From Flavobacterium sp. (GTDB lineage Bacteria > Bacteroidota > Bacteroidia > Flavobacteriales > Flavobacteriaceae), in the NCBI GenBank assembly GCA_016721735.1, contig JADKHM010000002.1, positions 248,001 through 312,000 on the forward strand: a stretch of DNA of 64,000 bases. The letters run 5' to 3'. Of this stretch, positions 53,101 through 61,985 are shown one piece after another. The notes under the pieces were generated by a model. The model ran no database searches and was not told the DNA's origin. It saw only the letters and a list, made by a program, of their open reading frames with translations. Position 1 is the stretch's first letter, and each line of letters opens with the position of its first letter. Position numbers and translations under genes: made by a program.

Positions 53101-54797
53101 TCACTATTACCGTATTTTCTATCGAGGCGGATGCTCCTGCAAACGTAGTGGCTTGCGACAGTTATACTTTACCAGCACTACAACACGGGAATTACTTTAA
53201 ATTGCCTGGAGGACCAAGCAGCGGAGAAGGAAATCTATTGGTTGCTGGTGATGTAATTACTACTTCTCAAACGATCTATGTTTATAGAGAATCAGGAGAA
53301 AGAATAAACTGTACAGATGAAAACAGCTTTACAGTAACGATTAATGCTACACCAGTAGTTGCTCCATTTGCACATGTAAATGCTACTAATTCTTATACAT
53401 TACCACCGCTTGCAATAGGAAACTACTACACCGGACCAAACAAAACGGGAACGATGTTAAACGCTGGTGACGCCATTAACAATGATCAAACCATATACGT
53501 TTATGCAGAAACTGGAACAACTCCAAACTGTACTGATGAGAAAAGTTTTTCAACGACGATTTTTAACGTAGATGAAATTGCAGACGTGACTACTTGTGAC
53601 AGTTATACGCTGCCTGCACTAACTATTGGAAAATATTATACAGGTTCGCTAGGCACAGGAACGCAATTGTTCCCAGGTCAAGCTATAACGAGCTCTCAAA
53701 CGGTATACATCTACGGAATTGCTCCTTTTGATTCTATTAGTTACGACGAATCTTCCTTTGAATTAACTATTGTAGACGCTCCGGTGGTTCATTCATTACC
53801 AACTAGTATGTTGACCACTTGTGACACTGATGGTACAAATGACGGAGAAACAATTTTCGATTTGACTGCTTTAGATTCAACTATACTAGGAAATCAAACT
53901 GGAAGTGAATTTATTGCTACATACTACGGATCATTTGATGATGCTGTAGCCAACACCAATGCCATTACTAGTACAAACCTAAAAACAATTTTTGTTCGTG
54001 TTTCAAACACACTTACTACCAATTGTTTTGATATTAAGACTTTTCAAATTCATATCAATAAACTGCCTGAACCAAAACCACAAGGTGGAACCATGTGTTA
54101 CGACACCGCAAATCAAGTACTTTTAAATCCTTACACGATTACGAGTGGTCTGAGCGCAACCACTTACACCTTCCAATGGGTAAATGAAGAAGGCGTTGTT
54201 GTTGGAAGCGGAAGTTCGTACAGCGCTATTTTACCAGGTGTTTATTCTGTTGTTGCGACAAACATCTCGACAGGTTGTTCGTCAGAACCAGCTCCAGCTA
54301 CTGTTATTTCGTCAGAACCAGCTATTGTGAGTTATGCTATGACTGAAAATTTTGATGACAATCAAATCATTACCGTACAAGCGACTGGCGTTGGAGGAGA
54401 TTACGAATATCAATTAGATGCTGGTCCGTTTCAAGATAGTCCATCATTTGAAAATGTTCCCTCAGGAGTGCACACTATTACCGTTAGAGACAAAAATGGT
54501 TGCGGAAATACTACGACGCAAGCATTGGTAGTGAACTATCCTAAGTTTTTCACTCCAAACGGTGACGGTTATAATGACACTTGGAACATAACAGCATTAA
54601 AAGATCAAGCTAAATCAGTTATCTATATCTATGATCGCTACGGGAAACTGCTTACGCAACTTACGCCAAACAGCAGCGGTTGGGACGGAACATTTAGTGG
54701 ACAAATATTGCCTTCAGACGATTATTGGTTTACAATCACTTATGAAGAAGATCAGGTGGAGAAAGAATTCAAATCGCACTTTGCAATGAAAAGATAG
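50199..54797 (+). CDS. Giant secreted protein: choice-of-anchor L domain, nine repeats, T9SS type B sorting domain
   Basis: A 1532-residue surface protein. The signal peptide (MKKLLLIIASAITVNCFSQ) is followed by a choice-of-anchor L domain with FSFEFLFASEEYG near 145-157. Two Ig-like or CHU-type modules follow (CNSGSATYTYDLSLNTEVVK region). Nine tandem repeats of about 70 residues then carry CxSYTLPxLxxGxYYTGPxGTG and ITxSQTIYIY. A further TxCDTDGTNDGETIFDLTAL module and a PKD-like stretch precede the C-terminal CHU_C/TIGR04131 type B sorting domain (KFFTPNGDGYNDTWNI, IYDRYGKLLTQL, WDGTFSG). It is exported by T9SS and may be an adhesin. Start is the ATG giving the signal peptide. Confidence 0.92.
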   Translation: MKKLLLIIASAITVNCFSQAITVSTSSYTVPQLVNSVLINSPCVSATNITWKTGTNFASSNGIGYFQNANPNFPMQSGVILSTGDVTHASGPNTTMLNDGAANWPGDADLESTLLQSGISMNSVNASILEFDFTPISPTFSFEFLFASEEYGNFQCQFSDAFAFLLTNTATGVTKNLAVVPSTNIPISVVTIRDFLYNSSCPSANAQYFGAYNGGSSAATAAINFNGQTKLMNASAVLIPNTTYHIKLVIADRSDESSDSSIFISSDTFNIGQDVLGLDLTTANNAAICYGTTRNLTSNLDPTQYNFSWTQDGVAIPGQTGPNLTVSQPGVYGITYQKTISGCQPVTDFITVEYLPEILAQEPMNLYRCNSGSATYTYDLSLNTEVVKMGLNPLTQVTYFATLADANAATNPLPTNYTATSGTTIYVRVKSHTGACYTTKSFQLLVSAPPAANQAPNFIKCSTSNFNNAGFDLNQQTAAVLGSQSLSEYTISYYTSQADANSGTNPIPNNFIFATSNTQIYVRVQSATDSFCYSTSNFTLLVNALPPVDLLQPVFVCEYYTLPSLTNGNYFTEANGNGTALSAGDNISTTSTVHIFNQPNGPNGCSNSSTLTITILDPESLVPDSASYCGSYSLPSPAVGNFFTGHSGTGTLVPNGTVLTETQTLNFYYQSPEPPFCIIDEDFTITILPTISLPSFSNVFDCVAYTLPALSVGNYFTEASGAGTLIAAGTTLTASQTVYVHAATPEECTADASFEVVVGLDLPTDISQCEPYTLPTLTVGKYYTGPHGSGQEIPGGTVINVTQTIYLYVPTSGGSNCTDNVHFTVAIAQPIIDVLTDVTACESYTLPNLTSGEYYTGTNATGSHLVAGNVITATQTIYIFKQSTSSASCNNESSFVVTISAKPVIDSRSDIDICDSYVLTDLAVGHYFTGPNGTGTQLPGGTVITTSQTIYIYAISTVAPFCTNENSFTITVFSIEADAPANVVACDSYTLPALQHGNYFKLPGGPSSGEGNLLVAGDVITTSQTIYVYRESGERINCTDENSFTVTINATPVVAPFAHVNATNSYTLPPLAIGNYYTGPNKTGTMLNAGDAINNDQTIYVYAETGTTPNCTDEKSFSTTIFNVDEIADVTTCDSYTLPALTIGKYYTGSLGTGTQLFPGQAITSSQTVYIYGIAPFDSISYDESSFELTIVDAPVVHSLPTSMLTTCDTDGTNDGETIFDLTALDSTILGNQTGSEFIATYYGSFDDAVANTNAITSTNLKTIFVRVSNTLTTNCFDIKTFQIHINKLPEPKPQGGTMCYDTANQVLLNPYTITSGLSATTYTFQWVNEEGVVVGSGSSYSAILPGVYSVVATNISTGCSSEPAPATVISSEPAIVSYAMTENFDDNQIITVQATGVGGDYEYQLDAGPFQDSPSFENVPSGVHTITVRDKNGCGNTTTQALVVNYPKFFTPNGDGYNDTWNITALKDQAKSVIYIYDRYGKLLTQLTPNSSGWDGTFSGQILPSDDYWFTITYEEDQVEKEFKSHFAMKR
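51841..53778 (+). repeat. Nine in-gene repeats of ~70-75 codons
   Basis: Each unit has an opening Cys-x-x-Tyr-xx-Leu-Pro, a Gly-rich Tyr-Phe/Tyr-Thr-Gly segment, an Ala-Gly-x-x-Ile-Thr-x-x-Gln-Thr-Ile-Tyr stretch and a closing Cys-Thr-x-Glu-x-Ser-Phe. Cysteines at both ends suggest a disulfide within each unit; units 8 and 9 have lost one of them. The units are diverged at DNA level, so the array is old. Confidence 0.85.
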
Positions 54798-54938
54798 CGT
54801 ATAATCAAAAACTATTTTAAAGTTGATTGTAACAAAAAGTAGAAATGAAAGTCTACTAAGTACATCAATCAAAAATAGAATTAGTTAATAATTTTTTAAT
54901 TGGGTTTTATATAAATTGAGTTTTAGTTAGAGAGAAAA

Positions 54939-54968
54939 AACCAGAGTGTGCACTCTGGTTTTTTTTTG
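54939..54968. terminator. Bidirectional terminator between the giant protein and fabH
   Basis: Perfect stem AACCAGAGTG / CACTCTGGTT with A and T runs on the two flanks, between convergent genes. Confidence 0.93.
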
Positions 54969-54985
54969 TCTCTATATTTTAAATG

Positions 54986-55996
54986 CTACCATTTGATGAT
55001 GGCACTTGCCCAAGTAAAACCACTTCCAAAAGCGGCTAATACAACGACATCTCCCGTTTTAATTTTGCCTAATTCCCAAGCTTCAGTTAGAGCAATTGGT
55101 ATAGAAGCCGCAGTCGTATTTCCGTATTTTTGAATATTATTAAACACTTGATCGTCAGACAAGCCAAACTTTTTTTGAATGAATTGCGAAATACGCAAAT
55201 TTGCTTGATGTGGAATCAACATATCAATATCACTTACTTGCAAATTGTTTGCGGTTAGACCTTCGTGTATCACTTCGCTAAATCTGACAACCGCATTTTT
55301 GAAAACAAACTGCCCATTCATATAAGGAAAATAACTTTCATCATTGGGATCGTTATCCGCTAGAATATCAGTAACCCAACGTCCTCCCATTCCTGGTGCT
55401 AAGACAGCTAGCTCTTTTGCGTGTTCGCCTTCGGAATGCAAATGGGTTGACAATACTCCTTTGCCGATGTCTTCCTCTCGCGAAATAACAGCCGCGCCAG
55501 CACCATCACCAAAAATTACCGAAACACCTCTACCTCGTGTGGTCATATCTAAACCGATGGATTGTAGTTCAGATCCAACAATCAGAATATTGCGATACAT
55601 TCCAGTCTTAATATATTGATCGGCAATCGACAAGGCATAGACAAATCCCGAACATTGATTTCTGATGTCTAAGGCTCCGACAGTTCGTAATCCCAATTCT
55701 TGTTGCAAAGTAACGCCGGGCCCAGGGAAATAATAGTCTGGTGAAATTGTTGCAAAAACAATAAAATCGATATCTTCCTTCGCAACTCCAGAACGTTCAA
55801 TTGCAATTTGAGCCGCTTTGATTCCCATCGTCGTAGTCGTTTCTCCGCTACCTTTCACTACATGCCTGCGCTCTTTGATTCCTGTCCTTTCTTGAATCCA
55901 TTCGTCATTGGTATCAATAATTTTTGAAAGATCATCATTGGTGACAATATTTTCAGGAACAAAGTAACCCAGTCCAGAGATTTTAGAATGAAACAT
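54986..55996 (-). CDS. fabH: 3-oxoacyl-ACP synthase III (KAS III)
   Basis: Starts fatty acid synthesis by condensing acyl-CoA with malonyl-ACP. The 336-residue protein has the catalytic Cys115 in DIRNQCSGFVYAL, His in IPHQANLRI (about 256) and Asn in GNTTAASIP (about 286), the full Cys-His-Asn triad. DEWIQERTGIKERR near 31-44 is the FabH signature. It is a single gene, not in the usual plsX-fabH or rpmF cluster, so it may be a second KAS III of the genome. Confidence 0.96.
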   Translation of the reverse strand: MFHSKISGLGYFVPENIVTNDDLSKIIDTNDEWIQERTGIKERRHVVKGSGETTTTMGIKAAQIAIERSGVAKEDIDFIVFATISPDYYFPGPGVTLQQELGLRTVGALDIRNQCSGFVYALSIADQYIKTGMYRNILIVGSELQSIGLDMTTRGRGVSVIFGDGAGAAVISREEDIGKGVLSTHLHSEGEHAKELAVLAPGMGGRWVTDILADNDPNDESYFPYMNGQFVFKNAVVRFSEVIHEGLTANNLQVSDIDMLIPHQANLRISQFIQKKFGLSDDQVFNNIQKYGNTTAASIPIALTEAWELGKIKTGDVVVLAAFGSGFTWASAIIKW

Positions 55997-56024
55997 TTTA
56001 TATTGATTTAGTAAAAATAGAAGT

Positions 56025-56052
56025 CAAATTTAAACAATTGTCAATACCGCAA
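56025..56052 (-). promoter_or_regulatory. Possible promoter of fabH
   Basis: TAAATTTG on the minus strand fits TAnnTTTG, with a TTG 17 bases upstream, about 30 bases before the fabH ATG. Confidence 0.5.
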
Positions 56053-56112
56053 TAGTAAAATTGACAATAATTTATATTGCATTTATTTTGATGTACAAAA
56101 AAACAGAAGTGA

Positions 56113-57398
56113 TTACTTCACAAACTTGACAGATTGCCTGCCGGTGTCATTGTGAAGATTAAGCAAATACGCACCTGAAGCATACGGAAAATCAAACGAA
56201 TAATTTTTGATTCCTGCTTTTTCAATAGTATCCACTTTGAGTGATTTTATGAATTTACCTGTCGCGTCATAAATTTCTAATACGATGTGATCATTGCTGG
56301 TAAATTCGATCGCAATATTCAATTTGTCTTTGACTGGATTAGGCAGAATCTTGACATTCAACGGAACGCGCGTCGATTCTGTAAAGCTATCATTTGACAA
56401 ACTGCCTTCGCTGAATTTATAGACCGTCGCGCCTGAGGCATACGCCAAATTATTCGAAAGAAAGAATATTCTATTCAAGTTACCACCAACGCCGGCATCG
56501 GTCCATGTCTCTCCCCCATCTTGGGTTTCCATAAATGGAAAATTTGTACCGATTGTTGACGTATATCCACCCATCCAACCGTGGGTTTCCGTTAAGAACC
56601 CAACCGCTTGAACACTCGTATAAGGCACTTCTTTGCTTATCCAATTGGCTCCAGCATCTAGTGAACGAATCATCCTTCCATTGTTGGGTGCGTTGGCTTC
56701 TACGGAACCAAAAATAACATTCGAATTTGAAGCAAGAATTTGTAGTTTCCAAACATACTCACCTGTAATATTTGAACTGAATATTTTCGTCCAATTTTCT
56801 CCTCCATCTGTAGTTTTAAGTACAATACCTCCAGTACTATCTGCACCAGATGCATAGCCGTTATTTTCGTCCAAAAACAGAATTTCGACTAGTGCAGTTG
56901 CGTAGGCACTCATATCTTTGGATGTCCAAGTTTCGCCGCTATCACTCGACTTGATGATGAAAGCTGGAGAAAAATAAGCGCCACATCCGTAAATTGTTGA
57001 GGATCCAACGGCATCAAGTCCACAAATAGCCCCGGATTATTTGGAAGATTGGTGACGGGCACCCAATTGGTGCCTCCATCATTTGTTTTTAGAAATAGAT
57101 TATTTAGCGTTCCTAAAAACCCAATATTCTCATCCAAAAACTCAATATTTCTGAAGTAATAATTTCCTCCCAAAGACTGTTCAGTTACTTGTGTAGTCCA
57201 AGTAGCACCGCCATCTGTTGTTTTGTAAACAGCAGCATAAGCACCGTTTGCAGCCCAACCTAGATTTTCATTGATGAAAAATATGTCATCAAACCGTTGA
57301 TTGTCAATATTGGTGATTGAGGAAGCCAGAGGTCGCCATTGCAATTGTGCTTGTAGCGCAACTGAAATCAAAAGAACAGGAAAGAGAATTTTTTTCAT
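56113..57398 (-). pseudogene. T9SS type A sorted YCF48-like propeller protein, one frameshift
   Basis: Signal peptide (MKKILFPVLLISVALQAQ), then repeats of the YCF48/photosystem-stability-factor type: YKTTDGGATWTTQV, LKTNDGGTNWVPVT, IKSSDSGETWTSK, LKTTDGGENWTKIF and METQDGGETWTDAG, forming a beta-propeller. The frame breaks in the CCCC at 57030-57033; adding one base restores NNPGAICGLDAVGSSTIYGC and gives 428 residues. The C-terminal sorting domain VKILPNPVKDKLNIAI ... SGAYLLNLHND is intact. Likely a cell-surface or released protein of unknown role. Confidence 0.82.
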
Positions 57399-57466
57399 AC
57401 TGTAAATTACTTTGCTACAAATTTATAGAAACAATTCATTCTTAAATTAAATACAATCGACAATTT

Positions 57467-58411
57467 CTAATTTTCCACTGCTAAATAAACTTTGCTACCG
57501 ATTGGGAGTTCCAATTTGCTTTCAAAGAAAATTGTTTGATGTAGAAATGTCGATGCTATCAAGAAACCGTTTCCTTTGAAATAGGACTGCGTCACCGTTA
57601 CTTTCAATTTTGAATGAGCGACTACTTTGAGTTGATAAGGAAATAAGTAAAGTTGTCTTTCCTCTCCTTCAATTCCTATCGCGGCACTTGATAGCACATT
57701 TACATCATCAAAAAGTGACGCAATATAATAGTCGGATCGTTCTTGATAAACATGTATTGTTAGGGCATTTGCAACCACGTTTCCATCTCTTAGTACAAGA
57801 GTTTCATCACTAAATGACAGTATATCTTTGCTGTCATGAGTAGCGACGATACAAGTGATTTCTTTTTCTTTTAAATATTGAAATACTTTTCTACGCAGGC
57901 TATTTTTTCTAAAAGTGTCAATATGACTGAAGGGTTCATCAAATAAAATAAGTTCCGGCTCTAAAGCTAAGACTCTTGCAATAGCAACGCGCTGCATTTG
58001 ACCGCCACTTAAGAACTGTGCTTTTACATCCGCAAATTCAGACATTTCCACCAAGTTAAGCAACTCGGAAATTCTTGCTTTCTTCGCCTTCATGTTGACA
58101 TTTGAAAGGTACTTTCCCACATTTTCAGCAACAGTGATATAAGGCATTAGGTCAAAATCTTGCGCCAAATACTTCATCTTTTCCATCCCTGGAATCAAAT
58201 GAAACTTTGGCCCAAGGACTTCAGTATCATTCCACAAAATTTGGCCTTCGTCTAGATCATACAAGCCGTATACTAGTTGCAGTAGTGTACTCTTACCGCA
58301 ACCACTTTCCCCTATTACGGCAAGACATTTACCTTTCGTTAGCGTAAATGAAACCTCGTTAATTATTCTTTTCTGTGTATAGGAAAATGAAATATTTTTT
58401 ACACTTAACAT
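57467..58411 (-). CDS. ABC transporter ATP-binding protein with TOBE-like C-terminus
   Basis: A 314-residue ATPase: Walker A GESGCGKST near 34-42, signature LSGGQMQRVAIARVLALEPE near 133-152 and Walker B LILFDEPFSHID. After about residue 235 a TOBE-like beta domain follows (QLYLFPYQLKVVAHSKLKVT), as in iron/spermidine importer ATPases of the FbpC/PotA type. No permease or binding protein is next to it. I start at ATG 58411 because the longer frame begins with TTG. Substrate unknown. Confidence 0.9.
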   Translation of the reverse strand: MLSVKNISFSYTQKRIINEVSFTLTKGKCLAVIGESGCGKSTLLQLVYGLYDLDEGQILWNDTEVLGPKFHLIPGMEKMKYLAQDFDLMPYITVAENVGKYLSNVNMKAKKARISELLNLVEMSEFADVKAQFLSGGQMQRVAIARVLALEPELILFDEPFSHIDTFRKNSLRRKVFQYLKEKEITCIVATHDSKDILSFSDETLVLRDGNVVANALTIHVYQERSDYYIASLFDDVNVLSSAAIGIEGEERQLYLFPYQLKVVAHSKLKVTVTQSYFKGNGFLIASTFLHQTIFFESKLELPIGSKVYLAVEN

Positions 58412-58550
58412 AAGCAAGTTTGAAGTACAAAAATCATTAAACTAACTTGAACTAAAAAATAAATGTAAAAATCAGTGCAAACAACTGCTGTTTTTAATCA
58501 AAAAGAGTTGATTTTACTGCCTAAAATACTTTTTTTTTAGAAAATTAAAT

Positions 58551-58558
58551 TACATTTG
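58551..58558 (+). promoter_or_regulatory. -7 promoter box of the tail-fibre-like gene
   Basis: TACATTTG fits TAnnTTTG, 32 bases before the ATG at 58591. Confidence 0.55.
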
Positions 58559-58590
58559 CTGTACCCTTAATTTACAATATAACCTAAAAT

Positions 58591-61500
58591 ATGAAGTTGA
58601 AAATATACTTTGTTATAGTTTTATGCTTAATAATACAATTTGCTGACGCTCAAATTGGTATCGGAACGACGACTCCTCGTGCTACTCTTGACATTCTTTC
58701 TTCAAACCAAGCGACACCTGCAAATACTGATGGAATCTTGATTCCACGTGTCGATACTTTTCCAGCATCTAATCCAACTGCCTCTCAAAACGGAATGTTG
58801 GTTTTTTTAACGACCGTCTCGGGTGCGAATCAACCAGGATTTTATTATTGGAACAATGCTTCAAGTGCTTGGATTGGTATTAATTCCACTGCAAACTCGG
58901 ATGCCGATTGGTATAAAGTTGGAACAACGATAGCACCAACTCTTATTACCGACAATATGTTTCATACTGGCAATGTAGCGATTGGAAAAAATACCGCCAA
59001 TCACCCCTTGGAAGTACAATCGACTAATGTTGATCGAAATGCAAACTTAATTTATACCAACACTACAAGTAATGCGGTTACCAATATTAGTTTGAATAAT
59101 TCATTAAGTGGTTCTTCAACAGATACAACGTACGGCGTACTGAACAGTCTGTCAGGAACTGGAGCAACGGGTTCTCAATTTGGAACTGCTAATACGATTA
59201 GCAATTCGGGGAATAGCAATCATCATGATACTTACAATGAAATGATTGGTTCAGGAACAGGAAATCACTATGGTGTGTATAGCGATATTGGTGGAGCAGG
59301 AACTGGCAAACAATACGGAAGTAGTATTAATATTTCCAATTCGAGTAATGCGATTCACTATGGCACTAACAACAACCTTTCGGGATCAGGAACTGGTATT
59401 CATTACGGGGTATTTACTGATTTATCGGGAACTGGTGCTGGCGAGCAATATGGTGAATATATTAGTCTAAGCAATACTGGAAATGCGAATCATTTTGGAA
59501 GTTACTTTGATCTATTGGGTAGTGGAAATGGCACCCAATACGGGATGAGTAGCAATATTGGAAACACAGGAACAGGAAATCACTATGGCAGTTTTACGAA
59601 TTTAAGTGGTGTAGGTACCGGCATTCAGTACGGAACAGCAAACACTATCAGTAATACTGGAAGCGGCATTCACTTTGGAAGCTTTAATATTTTGTCGGGC
59701 ACTGGAACTGGATTGCAATACGGAACTTATAACCAGATTACAAATAGCGCTAACGTAACACATTACGGGACTTTCAATACTTTAGATGGAGCTGGGACGG
59801 GTTTAAAATATGGCAACTACAATTACATCAACCCTGCTGCTGGCGGAACACATTACGGAATTTATTCAGAAGTATTAAAAGCAGGCACCAATTACGCCGG
59901 TTACTTTTTAGGAAACGTATCAATTGGAACAACTACTTTGAACAACTATATCTTGCCACCTTCTCGCGGTAGTAATGGACAATTTATGCAGACAGATGGT
60001 TCTGGAAATGTCACTTGGCAAAGTCTCAATGGCTCAGCTTGGCAAACGACAGGAAATAGCGGAACAACACCGGCTTCTAACTTTATTGGGACGACAGATA
60101 ATCAAGACATTGTTTTCAAAAGAAATGGAATTCGTTCAGGCTATATCGGTGATCCAACCTACGACGGAAGCTTTAATTATACTAATGGAAATACCGTTTT
60201 TGGAGCCAATTCACTTTTAAATCCAACCATTAACTTTGCCTCACAATTTGGGGTAAGAAATGCAGCTTTTGGTGCCAATGTTTTGACCGCAAATACGACA
60301 GGACAACGGAATACTGGAATGGGCGATCTTGCCCTTTTTTCAAATACGACAGGCTCTGAAAATATCGCTATCGGTTCAGGAGCGATGTTTTCAAATACGA
60401 CTTCTAATTTTAACGTAGCAATTGGACGTCAAGCGATGACCAGCTACAATGCTCCTTTTTTAGCCAACACAGGAAATACAGCAATTGGATTTTGCGCCCT
60501 ACGTAATTCCATCACAGGAACAAACAACGTGGCTGTTGGTTATGATGCACTTCGAAATATTACAGGAAATGGGAACGTTGGAATCGGTTTTCAGGCAGGT
60601 CGTGCCGAAACAGGAAGTAATAAATTATATATCGAAAACTCGAGTGCAGATGCTAATGGAGCTTTGATTTACGGCGAATTTGACAATAACATAGTTCGTG
60701 TTAATGGTGAAATTCAAGTAGGCAATCCGACAGTTTCTGGTTATGCATTTCCTACCTCTCGAGGTACCAATCTCCAAGTCCTTCAAACCAATGGATCGGG
60801 TGCGACATCATGGGTAAATGCCTCCAGTTTAGCTATTACAGAAACCGATCCACAAGTTTCTGCTGCAACTAATAACACTGTTCCTAAATGGAACGGAACC
60901 ACTTTAGTGGACGGAGTTGCGATTGATGATGGCACCAATCTCGGAATTGGAACCACACCCACTGCTGGAAACAAATTGGAAGTGAATGGAAAAACCAAAA
61001 CAACCAATTTTCAAATGACCTCTGGCGCTGCTGCAAACGCAGTCATGCAAAGTGATGCAAGTGGAAATGCATCTTGGGTCGCTCCCACTTCATTGTCAGT
61101 TGTTAGAACAAACCTAACTGCAAATCAAGCTTTAGCTACAACTGGTTGGCAGATTATTAATTTTAATACTGTTGTATTTGATATTAATAATGAATTCAAC
61201 ACTGGCACCAATCGTTTCGTTGCCACAAGAGCTGGCTACTATGAAGTAAATGCTGGCTACCATACCGATAATCAAAGCAATATACAACTTTACTCGATTG
61301 GTGTTTATAGAAACGGATCTTTATACCAACAAACTTCCGGTAATCATTCGAATTTAGGACCAGTAGCAAGAAATATTACTTGCAAAGTCTATTTGGCAAT
61401 TGGTGAGTATGTTGAGATTTTTGCAGAGAATTATCAATCCAGCGTTGTTATTGATTCCTATTCAGGGAAAACTTTTTTTGAAGTAACCCAAATCAGATAA
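58591..61500 (+). CDS. Large secreted tail-fibre-like protein with C1q/TNF-like C-terminus
   Basis: A 969-residue protein with a signal peptide (to FADAQ). Residues about 22-130 resemble the lead region of Bacteroidetes tail-fibre-like proteins (IGIGTTTPRATLDILS). About 175-420 is a Gly/Asn/Thr-rich array with GTGTGxHYG or GTGxQYG every 14-15 residues. About 545-690 is a YadA-like head stretch (NTAIGFCALRNSITGTNNVA, NVGIGFQAG). The last ~130 residues (RAGYYEVNAGYHTDNQ, VYRNGSLYQQTS) resemble the C1q/TNF jelly roll. No T9SS sorting domain is visible. It is probably a trimeric surface fibre; it is not within a phage region. Confidence 0.85.
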   Translation: MKLKIYFVIVLCLIIQFADAQIGIGTTTPRATLDILSSNQATPANTDGILIPRVDTFPASNPTASQNGMLVFLTTVSGANQPGFYYWNNASSAWIGINSTANSDADWYKVGTTIAPTLITDNMFHTGNVAIGKNTANHPLEVQSTNVDRNANLIYTNTTSNAVTNISLNNSLSGSSTDTTYGVLNSLSGTGATGSQFGTANTISNSGNSNHHDTYNEMIGSGTGNHYGVYSDIGGAGTGKQYGSSINISNSSNAIHYGTNNNLSGSGTGIHYGVFTDLSGTGAGEQYGEYISLSNTGNANHFGSYFDLLGSGNGTQYGMSSNIGNTGTGNHYGSFTNLSGVGTGIQYGTANTISNTGSGIHFGSFNILSGTGTGLQYGTYNQITNSANVTHYGTFNTLDGAGTGLKYGNYNYINPAAGGTHYGIYSEVLKAGTNYAGYFLGNVSIGTTTLNNYILPPSRGSNGQFMQTDGSGNVTWQSLNGSAWQTTGNSGTTPASNFIGTTDNQDIVFKRNGIRSGYIGDPTYDGSFNYTNGNTVFGANSLLNPTINFASQFGVRNAAFGANVLTANTTGQRNTGMGDLALFSNTTGSENIAIGSGAMFSNTTSNFNVAIGRQAMTSYNAPFLANTGNTAIGFCALRNSITGTNNVAVGYDALRNITGNGNVGIGFQAGRAETGSNKLYIENSSADANGALIYGEFDNNIVRVNGEIQVGNPTVSGYAFPTSRGTNLQVLQTNGSGATSWVNASSLAITETDPQVSAATNNTVPKWNGTTLVDGVAIDDGTNLGIGTTPTAGNKLEVNGKTKTTNFQMTSGAAANAVMQSDASGNASWVAPTSLSVVRTNLTANQALATTGWQIINFNTVVFDINNEFNTGTNRFVATRAGYYEVNAGYHTDNQSNIQLYSIGVYRNGSLYQQTSGNHSNLGPVARNITCKVYLAIGEYVEIFAENYQSSVVIDSYSGKTFFEVTQIR

Positions 61501-61541
61501 TTCCACTTCTACATTTAGTGTAAAAAGACATAAAATCTATA

Positions 61542-61575
61542 ATTGAAAAATCCATATATCTGTGGATTTTTCAAT
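61542..61575 (+). terminator. Hairpin after the tail-fibre-like gene
   Basis: Perfect 13-bp stem ATTGAAAAATCCA / TGGATTTTTCAAT with an 8-base loop, 41 bases past the stop. The T run lies within the right arm, so it may be a weak terminator. Confidence 0.65.
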
Positions 61576-61951
61576 AATCCTTTACTTCAGGCAATTGTTA
61601 ACACTACTGATTATACGATTATAAATTTTCAATTTTTATACGATTTTCCTAAAAGCAGGAAAAATAAATTACCATAAACGTAAATACATATTTGCTATTT
61701 TATCCATTTAGGAACGATAATACAATAAAAATGTAGGGGTATTATTATAAAATATATAAATTGACACCATTACATTACTACAACATCAAGTAAAAAAAAC
61801 GCCGTATTTACTGATTATATCGAAAACGATGTAGTAATGATTCTTAGTGAAAAGCTTGTAAAATGTATGCTTATCAAGGATTGCCTCTTGAATATCATTC
61901 GGTATAGTTTTTTTGCCTTTTAGTAAAAAGAATTCATGAGCTACATATGAT

Positions 61952-61959
61952 TAAATTTG
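61952..61959 (+). promoter_or_regulatory. -7 promoter box of the 61986 gene
   Basis: TAAATTTG fits TAnnTTTG, 26 bases before the ATG at 61986. Confidence 0.45.
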
Positions 61960-61985
61960 AGATTCAACAAAAACATTTTAAACTC

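Larger units (their letters stand above)
61501..61985. other. 485-base gap without a gene
   Basis: No credible reading frame was seen in this AT-rich gap. It holds the hairpin at 61542-61575 and a candidate -7 box at 61952. The rest shows no structure I can name. Confidence 0.6.

Noticed and set aside
58591..61500. Prophage tail region
   Set aside because: The protein has a signal peptide and no phage structural, lysis or integrase genes lie nearby.
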